In this document: one piece after another, positions 62,306 to 64,000 of the stretch
Layout: the number at the start of each line of letters is the position of its first letter
Numbering within the stretch: position 1 is the stretch's first letter
Made by a program: the position numbers and the translations under genes
NCBI GenBank assembly: GCA_012862575.1
Contig: BLSF01000033.1
Coordinates: 124,001 to 188,000 of the forward strand
Direction: 5' to 3'
Source: Parietichytrium sp. I65-24A
Lineage: Eukaryota; Sar; Bigyra; Thraustochytrida; Thraustochytriidae
DNA: 64,000 nt
The notes under the pieces: model-generated
The model's input: the letters and a program-made list of their open reading frames with translations, nothing else
Told to the model about the DNA's origin: nothing
The model's database searches: none

Positions 62306-64000
62306 ATGCGCAACGGGCAGTCGGGGCCCACGGAGGTCAACGAAAACATGGACACGATGAATCAGCAGAGAGGCATGCCGGAACGGAGCAGGAAAATGGA
62401 GATCAAAACAATCGAGGGACAGCCCGAATCGTATGATGAAGAGCTGATGCTGCATCAGTTTAGCGATCCGTCCGAAGTGCTCATCGAGGAAGACGATGAG
62501 GAACGGGACAGCGACGAAGAGACGGACGATATCAGCGGAGAGTTTCCGCGCAATTCCGGGCCGGGCTCGAATGGCGACAAGGAGGAATTTGCCGGTCTGG
62601 GTCTGAAGGAGATTCCGGTTCCACAGGAGGCAAGCTTCCCCGAGTCAAAGGTGCGATCTCCAACGGGAGTAAGAACCACCTCGCCACGAACTGGCAGGCT
62701 GTCAGGTCACGCGGCTTCCTCGCCTATACATGTACAGAAACAACTTCCTCGCCGCCGCTCCAGCGATGGCCTGGCCTCCGACAATGACGACTCGAGCTCT
62801 TTGGCCAATTCTCCAATTGGAGCCATGTCTATTCTTGAACGATCCGAGTCAAGCGACTCTCTTCACTACAACATGGGCCGCCCTATGCGACGCTCCGCTT
62901 CTAGCCAGCGCGCAGGTCAAGCCTCCCCGCTGCCTTCGTCCAACTCGATGCGACGCTCTGACTCTACTGGGAGCGGAGAGAGCATGAAAGGCCGATCTCC
63001 GCGGACCAAGTACTTGGCAGCTGACCATGAAAACATCTCTGCAGCCGCCAATGCGAATCCGTTCGGAATTCACTCACCTGGATCTATGAGCGATCTTCGC
63101 AAGAGGCGCACTCAAACGGATCCCCAAAACCTCCATATATTCTTCGATACGCCTGTCTCTCCAACGTCCGTAACCTCGTTGGAGGGACGGTCCGTAGTTC
63201 CTCTTATGCCGGCTCGCAACGTCGGCGCGCCGGGGAGATACAGAGGGCAGGCTCGCCCACGAACCAACAAACAGCGGCGGAACACCGACTCCGTACTTCC
63301 TCTCATGATTCCCTCACCGCCGTCCGGCCAGAGTGGCTGCTTGTCTGATGTGCGGCCAATTCCTCATTCTGTCAAGCAAAACGCAATCGCCGGAAACGGC
63401 AATGCCCCTGTCCTCCAGCAATCCAATAAAACAGTTGCGCGCACGCTTTCAAACAATTCGCAGGAGCATCACCATGCCCCGCAAGGTGTCACGTCCGTAC
63501 GCGAGAGCCGAACGCGGCGGCGCTGCAGCACTTCCGATTCTATGGTGGACCTCGCAACGAGACCAGGTTCGCCGCAGGAGAGCCCGAGTGGCTCATCACT
63601 CCGCCAGTCATCTTTAACTAGCACTGTGGAATTCCCAAGCGAGGATGTGAGGCGCGTCATTGGAAGCAGGTCAAAGCTTGCGGGTAGAAATTTTTCTGGC
63701 TCCGACCTCTCTAATTTCGAAGATACAGAGATTGCTGCAATTGGAGGTGGTATCCATGATTTCACGGCGGCACAGCAGCAAAGCCCACAGCCCCTCTCGC
63801 GCCGGCGCCCGTCTTTAGATGCCAATAATATTCGCAGAGGCGTCGAGCTGGGCACAGGCTCGTTTGGGTCCGTCTACATGGGGCTCGACTTAAGCACAGG
63901 TCGGCAACTCGCTGTGAAGCAGATGGAAATGGACGTGGACGAGCAGCACATCCGCTTTTACCAAGAGGAGATGAAAGTGATGCAGACAATGAGTCACGAC
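62306..64000 (+). CDS. MAPKKK (STE11/MEKK-type) kinase, N-terminal part
   Basis: An open frame from the ATG at 62306 to the window edge (565 codons, incomplete at the C-terminus). The first about 505 residues are Ser/Pro/Arg-rich and probably disordered, with an acidic patch near 55-75 and many phospho-site-like SPxR and RRxS strings. The kinase domain starts about residue 508: a glycine loop GTGSFGSVY, then AVKQMEMD with the ATP-binding Lys, and FYQEEMKVMQTM with the alpha-C Glu. The form VELGTGSFGSVYMGLDLSTGRQLAVKQM is typical of MEKK/STE11/ANP MAPKKKs, which phosphorylate MAPKKs. The catalytic loop lies beyond the window. The first ATG after the GA tract supports this start. Confidence 0.9.
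   Translation, partial: MRNGQSGPTEVNENMDTMNQQRGMPERSRKMEIKTIEGQPESYDEELMLHQFSDPSEVLIEEDDEERDSDEETDDISGEFPRNSGPGSNGDKEEFAGLGLKEIPVPQEASFPESKVRSPTGVRTTSPRTGRLSGHAASSPIHVQKQLPRRRSSDGLASDNDDSSSLANSPIGAMSILERSESSDSLHYNMGRPMRRSASSQRAGQASPLPSSNSMRRSDSTGSGESMKGRSPRTKYLAADHENISAAANANPFGIHSPGSMSDLRKRRTQTDPQNLHIFFDTPVSPTSVTSLEGRSVVPLMPARNVGAPGRYRGQARPRTNKQRRNTDSVLPLMIPSPPSGQSGCLSDVRPIPHSVKQNAIAGNGNAPVLQQSNKTVARTLSNNSQEHHHAPQGVTSVRESRTRRRCSTSDSMVDLATRPGSPQESPSGSSLRQSSLTSTVEFPSEDVRRVIGSRSKLAGRNFSGSDLSNFEDTEIAAIGGGIHDFTAAQQQSPQPLSRRRPSLDANNIRRGVELGTGSFGSVYMGLDLSTGRQLAVKQMEMDVDEQHIRFYQEEMKVMQTMSHD

Noticed and set aside
672-64000. tRNA, rRNA or other structured RNA genes
   Set aside because: Strings resembling a T-arm (for example near 12795 and 57785) lack a matching stem and cloverleaf. 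No rRNA-like block seen.
1-64000. CRISPR array, prophage, or retroelement/LTR remnants
   Set aside because: Tandem repeats are few-copy or microsatellite. No reverse transcriptase, integrase, transposase or capsid-like frames were found.

Overview
This is eukaryotic nuclear DNA, probably from a flagellated protist. Most genes are long single open frames. The two introns that I can support (90 and 479 nt) have ordinary GT-AG ends. Intergenic DNA is rich in microsatellites, and the products are eukaryotic throughout: PGAP1, BAR, RhoGAP, ARP10, ISCU, Ubc13, AP-5 beta, MYB and MAPKKK. A heterokont of the thraustochytrid/labyrinthulid kind would fit the compact, intron-poor genes and the mix of ciliary and animal-like signalling proteins. 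That placement is inference; no marker gene proves it. I see no rRNA, tRNA, CRISPR array, prophage or intact mobile element.

Layout. From 1 to 32.6 kb, genes mostly alternate in strand, so neighbours share divergent upstream regions and convergent ends. In order: PGAP1-like GPI inositol deacylase (+), BAR protein (-, spliced), CRIB-RhoGAP (+, spliced), unknown helical protein (-), ubiquitin-like membrane protein (+), ARP10-like protein (-), polycystin-2-like channel (+), small unknown protein (-), CatSper-like one-domain voltage-gated channel (+), ISCU (-), UBE2N/Ubc13 (+), small basic SP-rich protein (+), and a giant soluble adenylyl cyclase-like gene (-) with a one-base frame break. From 33 to 37 kb no gene is recognised. 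Then come a ZIP11-like zinc transporter (+), a Fuzzy-like longin protein (+), a BTB/T1 protein (-) and a three-repeat MYB (-). The region 43.4-48.2 kb is gene-poor. An AP-5 beta-like adaptor subunit (+) and a four-repeat MYB (+) follow. The last gene-poor stretch is 55.6-62.3 kb, and a MAPKKK-type kinase (+) runs off the right edge.

How the genes work together. There is no operon logic, but several products belong to cilium or flagellum biology: the polycystin channel, the CatSper-like channel, the bicarbonate-type adenylyl cyclase and the Fuzzy-like CPLANE protein. Others serve membrane traffic (BAR, AP-5, ARP10/dynactin), Rho signalling (CRIB-RhoGAP) and housekeeping (ISCU, Ubc13, GPI-anchor remodelling).

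Five-prime flanks share two signals: the octamer GCGAGGAC, and GA-tracts on the coding strand shortly before the ATG. Both may be promoter or leader elements. A single N at 51770 lies between two nearly identical 254-bp copies and probably marks an assembly join.
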